Part shown: positions 20,013-20,139 of the stretch, one piece after another
Layout: each line of letters starts with the position of its first letter
Position numbering within the stretch: the stretch's first letter is position 1
Made by a program: the position numbers and the translations under genes
The notes under the pieces: model-generated
The model's database searches: none
What the model saw: the letters and a program-made list of their open reading frames with translations, nothing else
What the model was told of the DNA's origin: nothing
DNA from: JAABRU01 sp050180235
Lineage (GTDB): Bacteria > Desulfobacterota > Desulfobacteria > Desulfobacterales > Desulfococcaceae
Assembly: GCA_050180235.1 (NCBI GenBank)
Contig: JBFXEJ010000108.1
Coordinates: 1-20,139 of the forward strand
Length of the DNA stretch: 20,139 nucleotides
Reading direction: 5' to 3'

Positions 20013-20139
20013 GGTAGTGGGTCAAAAAGGTTGATTTGTCTTTTTAAATATCTTATAATTATTTTTATGAAACAGTATATTCAGATTAACTGCCGCCACT
20101 GCGGCAGTGATGACCTCGTCAGAAACGGACACAGTCCGA
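20013..20139 (+). mobile_element. IS1-family element, left end (cut by window edge)
   Basis: The element opens with GGTAGTGGGTCAAAAAGGTT followed by GATTT, the same end found on the MITEs at 9478 and 16806. It is followed 54 bases later by an InsA-type gene. It therefore is a candidate source of transposase for those MITEs. The rest is outside the window. Confidence 0.75.
20067..20139 (+). CDS. IS1-family InsA, N-terminal part (cut by window edge)
   Basis: The visible 24 residues, MKQYIQINCRHCGSDDLVRN followed by GHSP, contain the first CxxC of the InsA zinc ribbon and align by eye with the InsA-like protein at 170-427 (HCRDCQSINIVKNGHN). They differ enough to be separate IS1 lineages. No strong ribosome site is seen before the ATG. 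Confidence 0.75.
   Translation, partial: MKQYIQINCRHCGSDDLVRNGHSP

Overview
The window looks like an accessory, repeat-rich stretch of a Gram-negative anaerobe, most plausibly a Desulfobacterota (deltaproteobacterial) genome. This is inferred from ferredoxin-linked 2-oxoacid oxidoreductase genes, anaerobic glycerol-3-phosphate dehydrogenase (GlpAB), LolA, and the many dispersed hairpin repeats and toxin-antitoxin genes. No rRNA, tRNA or CRISPR array was seen.

Layout. (1) 1-2401 is insertion-sequence debris: the 3' end of an ISAs1-like transposase, a truncated IS1-family element, hairpin repeats, and an apparently complete ISAzo13-family element (808-2131) with inverted repeats, a TTA target duplication and a transposase split by an A8 run. 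(2) 2402-2862 holds a 5'-truncated BrnT-like toxin and its antitoxin, then about 500 bases of repeats. (3) 3379-9399 is the housekeeping core: recX on the plus strand; then on the minus strand korA, korB fused to the gamma domain, lolA, nadA and a small membrane protein. Two copies of a MITE-like repeat flank nadA and its downstream gene, and a decayed Rpn-type nuclease gene lies upstream of korA. (4) 9478-12555 holds glpA and glpB. The 3' ends of both have been rewritten by repeats: an IS1-type MITE supplies the glpB stop codon and a palindromic repeat supplies the last codons of glpA.

(5) 12691-19854 is the most unusual part. A large P-loop ATPase with Sel1-like repeats (913 aa, minus strand) ends in ...KVKQMAVDYA. 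Copies of its last 7-20 codons recur upstream in coordinate at 12691, 12811/13786 (split by an intact IS5-family element), 14449, 14572 and 15382. All are in the same orientation and all lie next to a ~90-base hairpin repeat. These tail-plus-hairpin units separate a run of toxin-antitoxin modules, all on the minus strand: mazEF-like (the toxin has a nonsense codon), DUF4258/DUF2283/HicB-like, HepT/MntA and VapBC. The arrangement resembles a cassette array, but no integrase is present and the repeats do not fit attC core sites. (6) The window ends in another IS1-family element whose terminal repeat matches the MITEs at 9478 and 16806.

The metabolic genes are ordinary. The interest lies in repeats capping, truncating or extending genes, and in the repeat-punctuated toxin-antitoxin island.
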